The notes under the pieces were generated by a model. The model was not told the DNA's origin and did not search any database. It saw nothing but the letters and a program-made list of their open reading frames with translations. A DNA stretch of 64,000 nt from Bradyrhizobium sp. SK17 (GTDB lineage Bacteria; Pseudomonadota; Alphaproteobacteria; Rhizobiales; Xanthobacteraceae), in NCBI RefSeq assembly GCF_002831585.1, contig NZ_CP025113.1, positions 372,001 through 436,000 on the forward strand. Direction: 5' to 3'. Of this stretch, positions 43,263 through 52,900 are shown piece by piece. A program made the translations under genes and the position numbers. Each line of letters starts with the position of its first letter. The first letter of the stretch is position 1.

Positions 43263-43774
43263 TGGCCCGCGCTCTCCGAGTGACGCAGTTGCATGCGGCG
43301 GTTGAGTGCGGTGACGCGACCGTCGCCGGTCGGCTGGTAGAACACCGAATAGCGCTGCATGGTCGCGGCGAAGGCATCGGCGTCGGCGTCCTTCTTCACC
43401 TCGAAGGCATCGAAGCCGGCGCGGGTCATGAACACGAACTGGTCGCGCAGGATCTGCCCGGTGGCGCGCAGCTCGCCGTCATAGCCATAACGCTCGCGCA
43501 GCAGGCGCGCCTGGCTGTAGGCACGGCCGTCGCGGAAGGTCGGGAACACCAGCGCGACCGTGGCGAGGCGATCGAGATGTGGGACCAACTCGTCGAGCGC
43601 GCGGTTGTTTGGCCAGATCACGCCGACCTTGCCGGCGCGGCGCAGCAGCGCCTCGGGATCGGCGAGAAACCGTTCGGCAGTCACCAGCACCGCGCCATCG
43701 CCCGGCAGTTCGGCGCCGTCGGCGACGTGGACGAACAGGTCCGTGGTCAGTCTTCCCTGCTTAACGAGTGGCAT
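43259..43774 (-). CDS. DUF934 family protein of the sulfite-reductase cluster
   Basis: The 171-residue protein (GAVLVTAERFLADPEALLRR, GVIWPNNRALDELVPHL, VFPTFRDGRAYSQARLLRER, QFVFMTRAGFDAFEV) is typical DUF934. The family is nearly always between cysI and cysH in proteobacteria, and its role is uncertain, probably as an accessory of sulfite reduction. It overlaps cysI by 14 bp and cysH by 4 bp, implying tight co-expression and matched stoichiometry. Confidence 0.9.
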   Translation of the reverse strand: MPLVKQGRLTTDLFVHVADGAELPGDGAVLVTAERFLADPEALLRRAGKVGVIWPNNRALDELVPHLDRLATVALVFPTFRDGRAYSQARLLRERYGYDGELRATGQILRDQFVFMTRAGFDAFEVKKDADADAFAATMQRYSVFYQPTGDGRVTALNRRMQLRHSESAGQ

Positions 43775-45416
43775 AGACGCGCTCCCTGATCGGCTCGACG
43801 CCCAGACGCTTCACCGTATCGACGAACAATTCCTCGGGACGGTCGCGCAGCGCGAGATAGGCTTCGACAATGTCTTCGATCACGTCGGCGACCTCCGCAT
43901 AGGGAACGGCCGGGCCGATCAAGGTGCCCAATTGCGCGTTCTCGTCGGCGCGGCCACCAATCGTGATCTGGTAGAATTCCTCACCATTCTTCTCGACGCC
44001 GAGAATGCCGATATGGCCGACATGGTGATGGCCGCAGGCATTGATGCAGCCGGAGATGTTGATATGCAGCCGGCCGATCAGGTCGGCGGTGTCGTGGTTG
44101 GCAAAACGCCGCGTCAATTCCTGCGCGATCGGGATCGAACGCGCGTTGGCCAGCGAGCAATAGTCCAGCCCCGGGCAGGCGATGATGTCGGTGACGAGGT
44201 TGACGTTCGGCGTCGCGAGGCCGAGGCGGTCGAGCGCCTTGAACAGCTGAGGCAGGTCGCGCTTGGCGACGTGCGGCAGCGCCAGGTTCTGCTCGTGGCC
44301 GACGCGGATCTCGCCGAACGAATATCTGTCGGCGAGGTCGGCGACCGCGTCCATCTGCTCGGCGGTGGCATCGCCCGGAGGGCCGCCAACCGGCTTCAGC
44401 GACAGCACGACGATCGAGTAGCCCTGCACCTTGTGCGGAAACACCGAGTTCTTGCGCCAGCGCTCGAACAGCGGATCATGCGCGGCCTGCTTCAGCTCGT
44501 CCGGCATGTGCGGGAGCTTTTCGTAGGCCGGGTAGGAGAAGCGCGAGCGGACCTCCTCGATGGCGGCGTGATCGAGCGTCAGCCCGACATCGCCCATCGC
44601 CTTCCACTCCTCGTCGACTTCCTTGGCGAATTTCTCGATGCCGAGTTCGTGCACCAGGATCTTGATGCGCGCCTTGTAGATGTTGTCGCGGCGGCCGTAC
44701 TGGTTGTAGACCCGCAGGATCGCCTCGATGTAGCTCAGGATATCGCGGCCGGAGACGAACGGCTTGATGGTCTTGGCGATGAACGGCGTGCGGCCGAGGC
44801 CGCCGCCGACCAGCACCTCGAAGCCGGTCTCGCCGTCGGCATTCTTGTGCAGCCGCAGGCCGATGTCGTGGATCTTGATCGCGGCGCGGTCATGCTCCGA
44901 CGCGGTGATCGCGATCTTGAACTTGCGCGGCAGGAACGAGAATTCCGGATGCAACGTGGTGTGCTGGCGGATCAGCTCCGACCAGATCCGCGGATCCTCG
45001 ATCTCGCCCGGCGCGACCCCGGCCCACTGGTCCGAGGTGACGTTGCGCATATTATTGCCGGAGGTCTGCATCGCGTGGATACCGACCTCGGCGAGATCGG
45101 CCAGCGCGTCGGGCAGCTCGGCGAGCTTGATCCAGTTGAACTGGATGTTCTGCCGGGTGGTGAAATGGCCGTAGCCGCGATCGTAGCGGCGCGCGACGTG
45201 GGCGAAGCGGCGCAGCTGCTTCGACGACAGCGTGCCGTAGGGGATCGCGACGCGGAACATGTAGGCGTGCAGCTGCAAATACACGCCGTTCTGCAAGCGC
45301 AGGATCTTGAATTCGTCCTCGGTGAGCTCGCCGGAAAGGCGGCGCTTCACCTGGTCGCGAAATTCCGAAACACGCTCGTTGATCAGCGTGCGGTCGAGTT
45401 CGTCATATGCATACAT
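43761..45416 (-). CDS. cysI: Siroheme-dependent nitrite/sulfite reductase, hemoprotein subunit
   Basis: The 551-residue enzyme catalyses six-electron reduction of sulfite to sulfide. The siroheme/[4Fe-4S] ligands are the Cys pair in ACPGLDYCSLANA and the pair in SGCINACGHH. The duplicated ferredoxin-reductase-like halves are seen at about 50-120 and 330-400 (RRYDRGYGHFTTRQNIQFNW binds siroheme carboxylates). No CysJ flavoprotein gene is nearby, so ferredoxin or another donor is likely. Genes cysG, DUF2849 and DUF934 in the same operon support assimilatory sulfite use. Confidence 0.94.
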   Translation of the reverse strand: MYAYDELDRTLINERVSEFRDQVKRRLSGELTEDEFKILRLQNGVYLQLHAYMFRVAIPYGTLSSKQLRRFAHVARRYDRGYGHFTTRQNIQFNWIKLAELPDALADLAEVGIHAMQTSGNNMRNVTSDQWAGVAPGEIEDPRIWSELIRQHTTLHPEFSFLPRKFKIAITASEHDRAAIKIHDIGLRLHKNADGETGFEVLVGGGLGRTPFIAKTIKPFVSGRDILSYIEAILRVYNQYGRRDNIYKARIKILVHELGIEKFAKEVDEEWKAMGDVGLTLDHAAIEEVRSRFSYPAYEKLPHMPDELKQAAHDPLFERWRKNSVFPHKVQGYSIVVLSLKPVGGPPGDATAEQMDAVADLADRYSFGEIRVGHEQNLALPHVAKRDLPQLFKALDRLGLATPNVNLVTDIIACPGLDYCSLANARSIPIAQELTRRFANHDTADLIGRLHINISGCINACGHHHVGHIGILGVEKNGEEFYQITIGGRADENAQLGTLIGPAVPYAEVADVIEDIVEAYLALRDRPEELFVDTVKRLGVEPIRERVYATR

Positions 45417-45455
45417 GTTCGATAAGCCTTACAACGCGTCTTGTGCCGGCGCGCT

Positions 45456-45773
45456 TTACGCGGGGACCTGGAGATCGATGGTGACGCCCTTGGCGCGGAT
45501 ATGTTCGCGCAGGTTGCCCGGATTGACCTTGCCGCCGTCCTTGAGCTCGACCGGCGCGATGTAGGGGCCGACCGCGCCGACGTCGTCGGCGGCGGCTTCG
45601 GCGAGCAGCGCGCGGGCCTCGTCGGACGTGGTGACGATCGCGGAGTCGGCGAGTTCGGTGGACCAGCCCTGCTTGGCGGTCCGGTACACCACGGCGCCGT
45701 CCCAGGTCCGGTTGGCGGTGACCATCGAGGGGCCCGTGATCCTGATTTTCTTCTGTTCGAGCGGAGAGGTCAT
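45456..45773 (-). CDS. DUF2849 family protein
   Basis: The 105-residue protein (RTWDGAVVYRTAKQGWSTEL; ALLAEAAADDVGAVGPYIAP) belongs to DUF2849, a small family found with cysI/cysG in Rhizobiales and relatives. Function is unknown; conserved linkage suggests support of sulfite reductase or siroheme insertion. The start at 45773 overlaps the cysG stop by 4 bp (ATGA), and it is 39 bp before cysI. Confidence 0.88.
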   Translation of the reverse strand: MTSPLEQKKIRITGPSMVTANRTWDGAVVYRTAKQGWSTELADSAIVTTSDEARALLAEAAADDVGAVGPYIAPVELKDGGKVNPGNLREHIRAKGVTIDLQVPA

Positions 45774-47221
45774 TCGGCAGCTTTCAGCAGTTCGGAGAAC
45801 ATCTGGTTGGAGAACAATTGGGTGACGTTGGATCGGCTCCACGGCGCGGAGTGCGCGACCACGTCGCCGATGATGAGAACAGCGGGACCGCCATCGACCT
45901 GTTTGACCAGCTCGGGCAGCCGCGCCAGCGTGCCGACCGCGGCCTTGGCATCCGGCCGCGTCACGCGCGCGAACACGCCGACCGGCGTCTCCGGCGAACG
46001 GCCGGCGGCGAGCATGCCTTCGCGGATCGACGGCGCCGCGGTCATGCCCATGTAGACGACGACGGTCATCTTCTTGTCGGTCAGCACCGACCAGTCGACC
46101 ACCTCGGCGTCGCGCGCCTTGTGCGCGGTCAGGAAGGTGATGCGCAGCGCCTCGTGGCGGAAGGTCAGCGGCACCTCGAATTGCGCGGCCGCGCCGAGAC
46201 CGGCGGAGACGCCGGGAATAATGGAGTAGGCGACACCGGCATCGCGCAGCGCCTCGATCTCCTCGCCGCCGCGGCCGAAGATAAAGGGATCACCGCCCTT
46301 CAGCCGCACCGCGCGCTGGCCGGATTGCGCGGCCTCGATCATCAGATGGTTGATGGCGTCCTGGCCGATGCCGGGCTTGCCGACACGGCGGCCGACCGGA
46401 ATCCGCGTCGCATCGCGCCGGATGCGGTCGAGAATCTCAGCCGACACCAATTCGTCATAGAACACGACGTCGGCATCCTGCAACGCGCGCAGCGCCTTCA
46501 CCGTGAGCAGGTCCGGATCGCCGGGACCGGCGCCGACCAAGGTGACATGACCAACGGCCTTGCCTTCAGCATCAGCGCCGGCGAAGGCGGCGGGATCGGC
46601 GATTGCGTTGAGCGCCTGCTCGGCTTCGTCCTTGCGGCCGGCCAGCACCAGCGCGCCGATCGGGCCATCGACGATACGCTCCCAGAAACGGCGGCGCAGC
46701 GGAAACTCGTCGATGCGTGCATGCATCGATTTGCGGAAGCGGCCGATGAAGCCGGCGAGATCGCCGATCCGTGCCGGCAGCACCGCCTCGATCGTCTCGC
46801 GGACGCGGCGAGCCACCACCGGCGACGTGCCGCCGGTGCCGACCCCGACCACGACGTCGCCGCGATCGACGATCGCCGGCATAATGAAGGTGGAATGGAC
46901 GAGGTCGTCCATCACATTGACCGGCAGGCCGACAGCCTTCGCGCGCACCGACATCGCAACCCCGATGTCGCCTGCACCGGCACAGAGAATGGCGATGACG
47001 TCGGAGAGATCGGCCGCAAGCGGATCGCCCTCGGCGCGCTCGATGCGCGCGGCGTCCTCTGCCGCGATGCCGGAGAGCTCATGATCGCCATCGGTCGCGT
47101 ACCAGCGCACGGCGGCGCCGGCAGCCGCGAGCAGCCGCAACTTGGCGCGCACGAGCTCGCCCGCTCCAACGAGCAGCACCTTGCCGCTTTGCAGATCCAG
47201 AAACACAGGCAGGTATCGCAT
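45770..47221 (-). CDS. cysG: Trifunctional siroheme synthase
   Basis: The 483-residue fusion has an N-terminal precorrin-2 dehydrogenase/ferrochelatase half (about 1-210; KVLLVGAGELVRAKLRLLAA NAD site, GVGTGGTSPVVARRVRE). The C-terminal uroporphyrinogen-III methyltransferase (about 220-470) has VTLVGAGPGDPDLLTVKALR, VRLKGGDPFIFGRGGEE and GVSAGLGAAA. It makes siroheme for CysI. It is first gene of the minus-strand reductase operon, divergent from cysD across a 142-bp control region. Confidence 0.95.
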   Translation of the reverse strand: MRYLPVFLDLQSGKVLLVGAGELVRAKLRLLAAAGAAVRWYATDGDHELSGIAAEDAARIERAEGDPLAADLSDVIAILCAGAGDIGVAMSVRAKAVGLPVNVMDDLVHSTFIMPAIVDRGDVVVGVGTGGTSPVVARRVRETIEAVLPARIGDLAGFIGRFRKSMHARIDEFPLRRRFWERIVDGPIGALVLAGRKDEAEQALNAIADPAAFAGADAEGKAVGHVTLVGAGPGDPDLLTVKALRALQDADVVFYDELVSAEILDRIRRDATRIPVGRRVGKPGIGQDAINHLMIEAAQSGQRAVRLKGGDPFIFGRGGEEIEALRDAGVAYSIIPGVSAGLGAAAQFEVPLTFRHEALRITFLTAHKARDAEVVDWSVLTDKKMTVVVYMGMTAAPSIREGMLAAGRSPETPVGVFARVTRPDAKAAVGTLARLPELVKQVDGGPAVLIIGDVVAHSAPWSRSNVTQLFSNQMFSELLKAAE

Positions 47222-47254
47222 CAGACACTCGCTTCCCCAATTTGGGGGTTGACT

Positions 47255-47308
47255 GAAATTATTTTCTATTTATCTCTCGATCAAGCCCAGCAAAGAGAAA
47301 ATTATTTC
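47255..47308. promoter_or_regulatory. Paired GAAA-TTTC palindromes in the cysG/cysD divergent promoter
   Basis: GAAATTATTTTC (47255-47266) and GAAAATTATTTC (47297-47308) are near-identical dyads 42 bp apart, about four helical turns, in an AT-rich gap. TTGACT at 47249-47254 followed after 16 bases by TATCTC could be the plus-strand promoter, with the first palindrome in its spacer. They are candidate operators coordinating both operons. Confidence 0.5.
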
Positions 47309-47363
47309 TTCTCTATTGCAGCGCAACTTTAGAATTTTCAACTCCACAGGCCAAGGCCAAGAG

Positions 47364-48263
47364 ATGCATCTTCTCGACAACGAATCCGCCGCTGCCGGAA
47401 CGCGCTCCGCAGCCCTTGCACAAGCATCTTCCGTGCCGGGAGTTTCGGCTCTTCAGACCCCTCCGACGATGGATCACCTGGACGAGCTGGAGGCCCAGAG
47501 CATCTATATTTTGCGCGAGGCGTTCGCCCGGCTGAAGAAGCTCGCGCTGCTGTGGTCGCTCGGCAAGGATTCCAACGTGATGATCTGGCTGGCGCGCAAG
47601 GCGTTCTTCGGCCGGGTCCCGTTCCCGGCGATGCATGTCGACACCGGCAAGAAGTTTCCCGAGATGTATGCGTTCCGCGATCGCTTCGGCAAGGAATGGG
47701 ATCTCGACCTCCGCGTCGAGCCCTGCCCGCCGATCGACAGCGTCGACCCGACCCTGCCGCCGGCCGCGCGCTCCGCGGCGCGCAAGACCGAGGGCCTGAA
47801 GCTCGCTCTCAATAAATACGGCTTCGATGGATTGATCGCCGGCATCCGCCGCGACGAGGAAGCGACCCGCGCCAAGGAGCGCGTGTTCTCGCCACGCGGC
47901 CTCGAGGGTGAATGGGACGTGCGCGACCAGCCGCCGGAGTTCTGGGATCACTTCAATGCATCGCCGCCGCAAGGCGCTCACTTGCGCATCCACCCGATCC
48001 TGCATTGGACCGAGGCCGACATCTGGGCCTACACCAAGCGCGAAGGCATTCCGATCATCCCGCTCTATCTCGCCAAGGACGGCAAGCGCTATCGCTCGCT
48101 CGGCGATCAGGACATCACCAACCCGGTGGCCTCCACAGCGTCCAACATCGACGAGATCCTGGCCGAGCTCGATGCCACCAAGATCCCGGAGCGCGCCGGC
48201 CGCGCGCTCGACCACGAGACCGAGGATGCGTTCGAGCGGCTGCGCGTCGCCGGCTATCTCTGA
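47364..48263 (+). CDS. cysD: Sulfate adenylyltransferase subunit 2
   Basis: The 299-residue catalytic subunit makes APS from ATP and sulfate. DHLDELEAQSIYILREAF is the family opening; the PP-loop is LLWSLGKDSNVM, followed by HVDTGKKFPEMYAFRD and AGIRRDEEATRAKERVFSPR. The CysN GTPase drives the reaction. ATG 47364 is preferred; an in-frame TTG at 47316 and ATG at 47469 are alternatives, the last giving a slightly short product. cysNC starts 12 bp downstream. Confidence 0.95.
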   Translation: MHLLDNESAAAGTRSAALAQASSVPGVSALQTPPTMDHLDELEAQSIYILREAFARLKKLALLWSLGKDSNVMIWLARKAFFGRVPFPAMHVDTGKKFPEMYAFRDRFGKEWDLDLRVEPCPPIDSVDPTLPPAARSAARKTEGLKLALNKYGFDGLIAGIRRDEEATRAKERVFSPRGLEGEWDVRDQPPEFWDHFNASPPQGAHLRIHPILHWTEADIWAYTKREGIPIIPLYLAKDGKRYRSLGDQDITNPVASTASNIDEILAELDATKIPERAGRALDHETEDAFERLRVAGYL

Positions 48264-48275
48264 TCCAAGTCTGGC

Positions 48276-50207
48276 GTGAGCACTCCGATGAACATGATCC
48301 TTCCGACCGCCTCGATCTCGGCGACCCCGAACGGCACCACGCGTCCCCAGGTCCGCATCGTCATCGTCGGCCATGTCGACCACGGCAAATCCACGTTGGT
48401 GGGCCGTCTGCTGCATGAGACCGGCAGCCTGCCGGACGGCAAGCTGGAGATGCTGAAGGCGGTCAGCGCGCGGCGCGGCATGCCGTTCGAATGGTCGTTC
48501 CTGCTCGACGCGCTACAGACTGAGCGCGACCAGGGCATCACCATCGACACCACCCAGATCCGCTTCCGCACCCGCTCGCGCGATGTGGTGCTGATCGACG
48601 CGCCCGGCCATGCCGAGTTCTTGCGCAACATGATCACCGGTGCCTCGCAGGCCGATGGCGCGGTGCTGATCATCGACGCGCTCGAAGGCGTCCGTTCGCA
48701 GACCCGCCGGCACGGCTATCTGCTGCATCTGCTCGGCGTGAAGCAGGTCGCGGTCGTCGTCAACAAGATGGATCGGGTCGATTTCAGCTCCGCGCGATTC
48801 AACGAGATCAGCGCGGAGATTTCCGCGCATCTGATCGGTCTCGGCGTAACGCCGACCGCCGTGGTTCCGATCTCCGCGCGCGATGGTGACGGCGTCGCCG
48901 AGCACACGCCGCGGATCGACTGGTACAAGGGACCGACCGTGGTCGAGGCGCTCGATGCGCTCGAGCCGGCAAAGCCGCTGGCCGAACTGGCGCTGCGGCT
49001 GCCGGTGCAGGCGATCTACAAGTTCGACGACCGTCGCATCGTGGCCGGCCGCGTCGAATCCGGCAGCCTGAAGGCCGGCGACGAAATCGTCATCATGCCG
49101 ACCGGGAAGATCGCGAAGATCAAGACGGTCGAGAGCTGGCCGGTGACGCCGGTCAACGGTCCGCAGGGCGCCGGACGCTCGGTCGGCATCACGCTCGACC
49201 GCGAACTGTTCCTCGAGCGCGGCGACATCATCGGCCATGCCGGGCAGAGCCCGCGCGACACCCGCCGCATCCGCGCGCGGATCTTCTGGCTGCACGACAA
49301 GCCGCTGACCAAGGGCGAGCAGATCCTGATCCGGCTCGGCACCAAGGAAAGCCGCGCCACCGTGGTCGCGATCGAGAAGGCGATCGATCCCGGCGCGCTG
49401 TCGAACGAAGAGAACTCGGCGATCGCGCGCAACCATGTCGGCGAGATCGACATCTCGCTGGCGCAGCCGGTCGCGACCGATCCCTACACCGACAATCCGC
49501 GCACCGGACGCCTGGTGATCGAAGTCAACGGCCGTATCGCCGGCGGTGGCCTCGTGCTGTCGGTCGACGCCGGCCGGCCCGCGGTGCCGGTCGATATCGT
49601 GCCGGTGGAATCCGCGCTGCGGCTGGATGAACGCTCGGCGCGCTACCATCACAATGGCGCGGTGATCTGGCTGACCGGCCTGCCCGGCTCGGGCAAGTCG
49701 ACTTTGGCGAAAGCGCTGGAGCGGCGCCTGTTCAGCATTGGCGGCTCGCCGATCCTGCTCGACGGCGACACGCTGCGCGCGGGCCTCAACAGCGATCTCG
49801 GCTTCTCGCCGCAGGATCGCGCCGAGAACATCCGCCGCCTCGCCGAGGTCGCAACCCATCTGGCGCGCAACGGCCATATCGCGATCGTCGCCGCGGTGTC
49901 GCCATCGGCAGCCGACCGCGCCGCCGCACGCCGGATCGCCGACAGTGCATTCCGAGAAATCTATGTCGCGACACCCGCCGAGGTCTGCGAGACCCGCGAT
50001 CCCAAGGGCCATTACGCCAAGGCGCGCTCGGGCGGATTGCCCTCGTTTACCGGCATCACCAACGACTACCAGCCGCCGACCGGCAATGAGCTGACCATCG
50101 ACACCTCGAACCGCTCAGTCACCGAGGCCACCGACGAGATCGAGCGGATGCTGGCCGAGACCGGCGTGTTGTTCGACGAACTGACCGATCTCGCGGCGAA
50201 CATCTAG
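48276..50207 (+). CDS. cysNC: Bifunctional sulfate adenylyltransferase subunit 1 / adenylylsulfate kinase
   Basis: The 643-residue fusion has a CysN GTPase part (about 25-440) with GHVDHGKST (32-40), DAPGHAEF and NKMD. The CysC kinase part (about 455-640) has P-loop GLPGSGKST near residue 468 and [16 protein letters not shown]. It converts APS to PAPS as well as activating CysD. The architecture equals rhizobial NodQ, but there are no nod genes near, so this is the housekeeping copy. The start is GTG 48276; ATG 48288 and ATG 48294 are alternatives. Confidence 0.95.
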   Translation: MSTPMNMILPTASISATPNGTTRPQVRIVIVGHVDHGKSTLVGRLLHETGSLPDGKLEMLKAVSARRGMPFEWSFLLDALQTERDQGITIDTTQIRFRTRSRDVVLIDAPGHAEFLRNMITGASQADGAVLIIDALEGVRSQTRRHGYLLHLLGVKQVAVVVNKMDRVDFSSARFNEISAEISAHLIGLGVTPTAVVPISARDGDGVAEHTPRIDWYKGPTVVEALDALEPAKPLAELALRLPVQAIYKFDDRRIVAGRVESGSLKAGDEIVIMPTGKIAKIKTVESWPVTPVNGPQGAGRSVGITLDRELFLERGDIIGHAGQSPRDTRRIRARIFWLHDKPLTKGEQILIRLGTKESRATVVAIEKAIDPGALSNEENSAIARNHVGEIDISLAQPVATDPYTDNPRTGRLVIEVNGRIAGGGLVLSVDAGRPAVPVDIVPVESALRLDERSARYHHNGAVIWLTGLPGSGKSTLAKALERRLFSIGGSPILLDGDTLRAGLNSDLGFSPQDRAENIRRLAEVATHLARNGHIAIVAAVSPSAADRAAARRIADSAFREIYVATPAEVCETRDPKGHYAKARSGGLPSFTGITNDYQPPTGNELTIDTSNRSVTEATDEIERMLAETGVLFDELTDLAANI

Positions 50208-50220
50208 GACTGCCTGATCT

Positions 50221-50325
50221 GTCGTCGTCCGGCTTGACCGGACGACCCAGTATTCCAGAGACATCGGTGCTTGAGCCGATAGCCCCCGGCGTACTGGATG
50301 CCCGCTTGAAGCGAGGCATGACGGC
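50221..50325. repeat. Palindromic intergenic repeat
   Basis: GTCGTCCGGCTTGACCGGAC hairpin, then CCAGTATTCCAGAG; further right GTACTGGATGCCCGCTTGAA then GCGAGGCATGAC. The outer AGTATTCC/TACTGGATG ends resemble those at 18009-18113, suggesting the same repeat class. Confidence 0.6.
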
Positions 50326-50373
50326 GGTGTGTAAGACGAGATGTGCATCGTCACGCGACCGCATCGCGCGCAA

Positions 50374-51375
50374 TTATTCCGCGGCGCGCTGGCTTCCCGC
50401 CGCCTGCCGCATCATCCCGGGCGATTGCCCGGTGATCCGCTTGAAGGCGCGGCTGAAGGCCGCTTGCGACGCATAGCCGAGTTGGCGCGCGACCAGATCG
50501 ATCGGCTGGCGTTCATGCTCGATCCACTGCGCCGCAAGGCGCATGCGCAATTCGGCCAGATAGCGCGCGGGCGACAGTCCGGTCATCGACTGGAAGCGTT
50601 CGGCAAACAGCGAGCGCGAGCAACCGGCCTCCGCCGCCAGTTCGGCAACCGTCCAGTTGCGGCCGGGCGCGCGATGCAGCGCGCCGATGGCACGGCCGAG
50701 ACGCGGATCGCGCAGGGCCTCGAACCAGCCAACGGCCTTGTCGCCACCGCACTCAACCCAGGCCCGCACGATCGAGGCGGCAAGAACATCGGCGAGCCGC
50801 GCCATGACGCCGACGGAGCCGACCCGCGGCGTACAGGTCTCGCGCTCCATCGCCTTCAGGATCGGTTCGATCTCCGGCTCGCGCGCGAGCATTGTGCCAA
50901 CCTGCATGACTTCCGGCATCTGGGCGATCAGCGGACGCATGCCGCCGAGATCGAAGTTCATGCACGCGCTGAAGATCAGCACCCGCTCGCCATCCGGGCA
51001 TCCCTCAGGACAGGCCGAGGTCACATCGACATTGCCGCACAGCGTCTCGGTCTCGAAGCGCTCGACATCGAAGCTCGGCTCGTCCGCAGCCGAGACGAGA
51101 TCGTGCGCGCCGCCGCGCGGCAGGAAGATGGCATCACCGCATCCCAGCGGCAGCACCTGCCCATCGGCGTAGCGCAGAAACGCGGTGCCATGCGCAACGA
51201 AGTGAAACTGGGCGCGCCCGACCGGCGTCTCGAACCGAAAGCCGAACGGCGCCCTGGTCGCGACCCGGCGGTAGTGAACCCCCTCGAGCCGCATGCCGAG
51301 CAGCAGTTCGCTCACCAGATCAACGACAGCGTCTGCCGGAGGGCCGGCAGATGATTTGGACGCACGATCAAACAT
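50374..51375 (-). CDS. AraC-family regulator with cupin sensor domain
   Basis: The 333-residue protein has an N-terminal cupin-6-type sensor (about 20-190; FHFVAHGTAFLRYADGQVLP, GDAIFLPRGGAHDL). Two C-terminal AraC HTH motifs (about 225-325) follow: WTVAELAAEAGCSRSLFAER and IDLVARQLGYASQAAFSRAF. Several cysteines (ACPEGCPDG) lie in the linker and might sense redox state. It is divergent from an MFS exporter, which it probably controls. Confidence 0.92.
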   Translation of the reverse strand: MFDRASKSSAGPPADAVVDLVSELLLGMRLEGVHYRRVATRAPFGFRFETPVGRAQFHFVAHGTAFLRYADGQVLPLGCGDAIFLPRGGAHDLVSAADEPSFDVERFETETLCGNVDVTSACPEGCPDGERVLIFSACMNFDLGGMRPLIAQMPEVMQVGTMLAREPEIEPILKAMERETCTPRVGSVGVMARLADVLAASIVRAWVECGGDKAVGWFEALRDPRLGRAIGALHRAPGRNWTVAELAAEAGCSRSLFAERFQSMTGLSPARYLAELRMRLAAQWIEHERQPIDLVARQLGYASQAAFSRAFKRITGQSPGMMRQAAGSQRAAE

Positions 51376-51453
51376 TGGAGCGTTTATGGCATAGATACTC
51401 CGAAATCTCCAGCCTATGTGTGCGGCACCGCAGCACAGGATGGAAGTCAGTCG

Positions 51454-52698
51454 ATGGATCAGGAAGTAAACCCCGCTCTGACGCAGGCAGATGATCTGGT
51501 CGCGCTGACGGCGCGCGACGTGGCGCGCGGGGCTGAACCGCTCGCGTCGGAAAAGCCGGCATGGTTGGCGGTCGCTGCGATGATGCTGGGTGTCACTGCC
51601 CTTCTGACGGCGGAGTTTCTGCCGTCCGGATTGCTGACGCCGATGGCGCGGGATCTCGGCGTGAGCCCCGGCCTCGCCGGCCAGGCGGTGACGACGACCT
51701 CGCTGGCCGGCCTGGTCGGCGCATTGTTCACCCCGACATTGACGCGCAGTTTCAATCGTAAGCCGGTGCTGCTCAGCTTCGCTGTTCTTCTGGCAATCTC
51801 CAATCTGCTAGTGGCGCTGGCGCCCAACATCACCTTCCTGCTCACGGCGCGGATCGTGCTCGGCCTCGCCCTCGGCGGCTTCTGGGCGATGGCGGCGGCG
51901 ACGACGATCCGCCTGGTGCCGACAGCGCTGGTGCCGCGCGCTTTGTCGATCGTGATGAGCGGCGTTCCCGCCGCAATGATCATCGCCGTGCCGCTCGGCA
52001 GCTATCTCGGCGAGGTAATGAGCTGGCGCGCCGTGTTCCTGCTGGCGACGGCGTTTGCCGGCATCGTGTTCGTGGTGCAGGCGCTGGTGCTGCCGCGTCT
52101 GGCCCCGAGGGGAGCAGCCGGGTTCGGCACCTTGATCGAGATCCTGCAACGTCCGGGGATCGGCGCCGGCATCCTGGCGGCGACCTTGGTCTTCACCGGA
52201 CATTTCGGCTATTTCGGCTACATCCGCCCGTTCCTTGAAAACGTGACCGGGCTGAGCGCGGCCGGCGTCGCCGCGACCTTGCTCGCATTCGGCGTTGCCA
52301 ACTATCTCGGCTCGTTCGTGAGCGGCTTCCTGGCCGAACGCAAACTCAAGCTCACGATGATCGCGATGCCGTTCCTCATCGGCCTGGTCGGCCTGTTGCT
52401 TGCGGCCTATGGCAAGGATGTCGTTCCCGCGCTGGTGCTGGTCGCGCTCTGGGGCTTTGCCTTCAGCGGCGTTCCTGTGGCGACGACGACCTGGATCACG
52501 CGCATGGTGCCCGATGAGACGGAAAGCGGCACCGGAATGACGGTGGCCTCGATCTTCCTCGGCATCACCACGGGCGCCGCCGGCGGCGGGCTGGTCCTCG
52601 ACGTCATGGGCGCGCCCGCCGTGTTCGTCGCCGGCGCCATTCCCCTGCTGCTCGCCGTCCTGCTGATCGCGACCAAGGTCCGGACCAGGCCTTCCTGA
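51454..52698 (+). CDS. MFS transporter, DHA1 family
   Basis: The 414-residue protein has 12 hydrophobic segments after a ~30-residue soluble start. TAEFLPSGLLTPMARDLGVSP and GLALGGFWAMAAATTIRLVP are typical of the DHA1 purine/arabinose-type exporters. It probably exports a small compound by proton antiport. ATG 51454 (MDQEV) is behind GGAAG; the frame starts at 51418. The divergent AraC regulator suggests substrate-induced expression. Confidence 0.9.
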   Translation: MDQEVNPALTQADDLVALTARDVARGAEPLASEKPAWLAVAAMMLGVTALLTAEFLPSGLLTPMARDLGVSPGLAGQAVTTTSLAGLVGALFTPTLTRSFNRKPVLLSFAVLLAISNLLVALAPNITFLLTARIVLGLALGGFWAMAAATTIRLVPTALVPRALSIVMSGVPAAMIIAVPLGSYLGEVMSWRAVFLLATAFAGIVFVVQALVLPRLAPRGAAGFGTLIEILQRPGIGAGILAATLVFTGHFGYFGYIRPFLENVTGLSAAGVAATLLAFGVANYLGSFVSGFLAERKLKLTMIAMPFLIGLVGLLLAAYGKDVVPALVLVALWGFAFSGVPVATTTWITRMVPDETESGTGMTVASIFLGITTGAAGGGLVLDVMGAPAVFVAGAIPLLLAVLLIATKVRTRPS

Positions 52699-52900
52699 CC
52701 GTCGCAAGGCGGGAGAACCGCGACACCCCGGATGCTCCGCCTGCAGCGGCATGACGCAGCAGCGGAGCCCGGCAAAGGGGCCTTCTCAGAGCCGTGGCTT
52801 TAAGGCTAAAAGAGCCGTGAACGCGGCCCTTTGGCGCGTTTTTTGCTGATTTCGTTCGAAAACAGCGCCTAAACGCCCCATTTCTTTGAGAAAGCCCATC

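Noticed and set aside
43560..45425. 621-codon plus-strand open frame
   Set aside because: Antisense to cysI and DUF934; composition is that of a shadow frame with no recognisable motif.
45818..47332. 504-codon plus-strand open frame
   Set aside because: Antisense to cysG; Arg/His/Asp-rich shadow.
48513..50012. 499-codon minus-strand open frame
   Set aside because: Antisense to the cysN-cysC fusion; no domain.
48276..50207. NodQ and therefore a symbiosis island
   Set aside because: The CysN-CysC fusion equals NodQ in layout, but it sits in a full housekeeping cys cluster with no nod, nif or fix genes.
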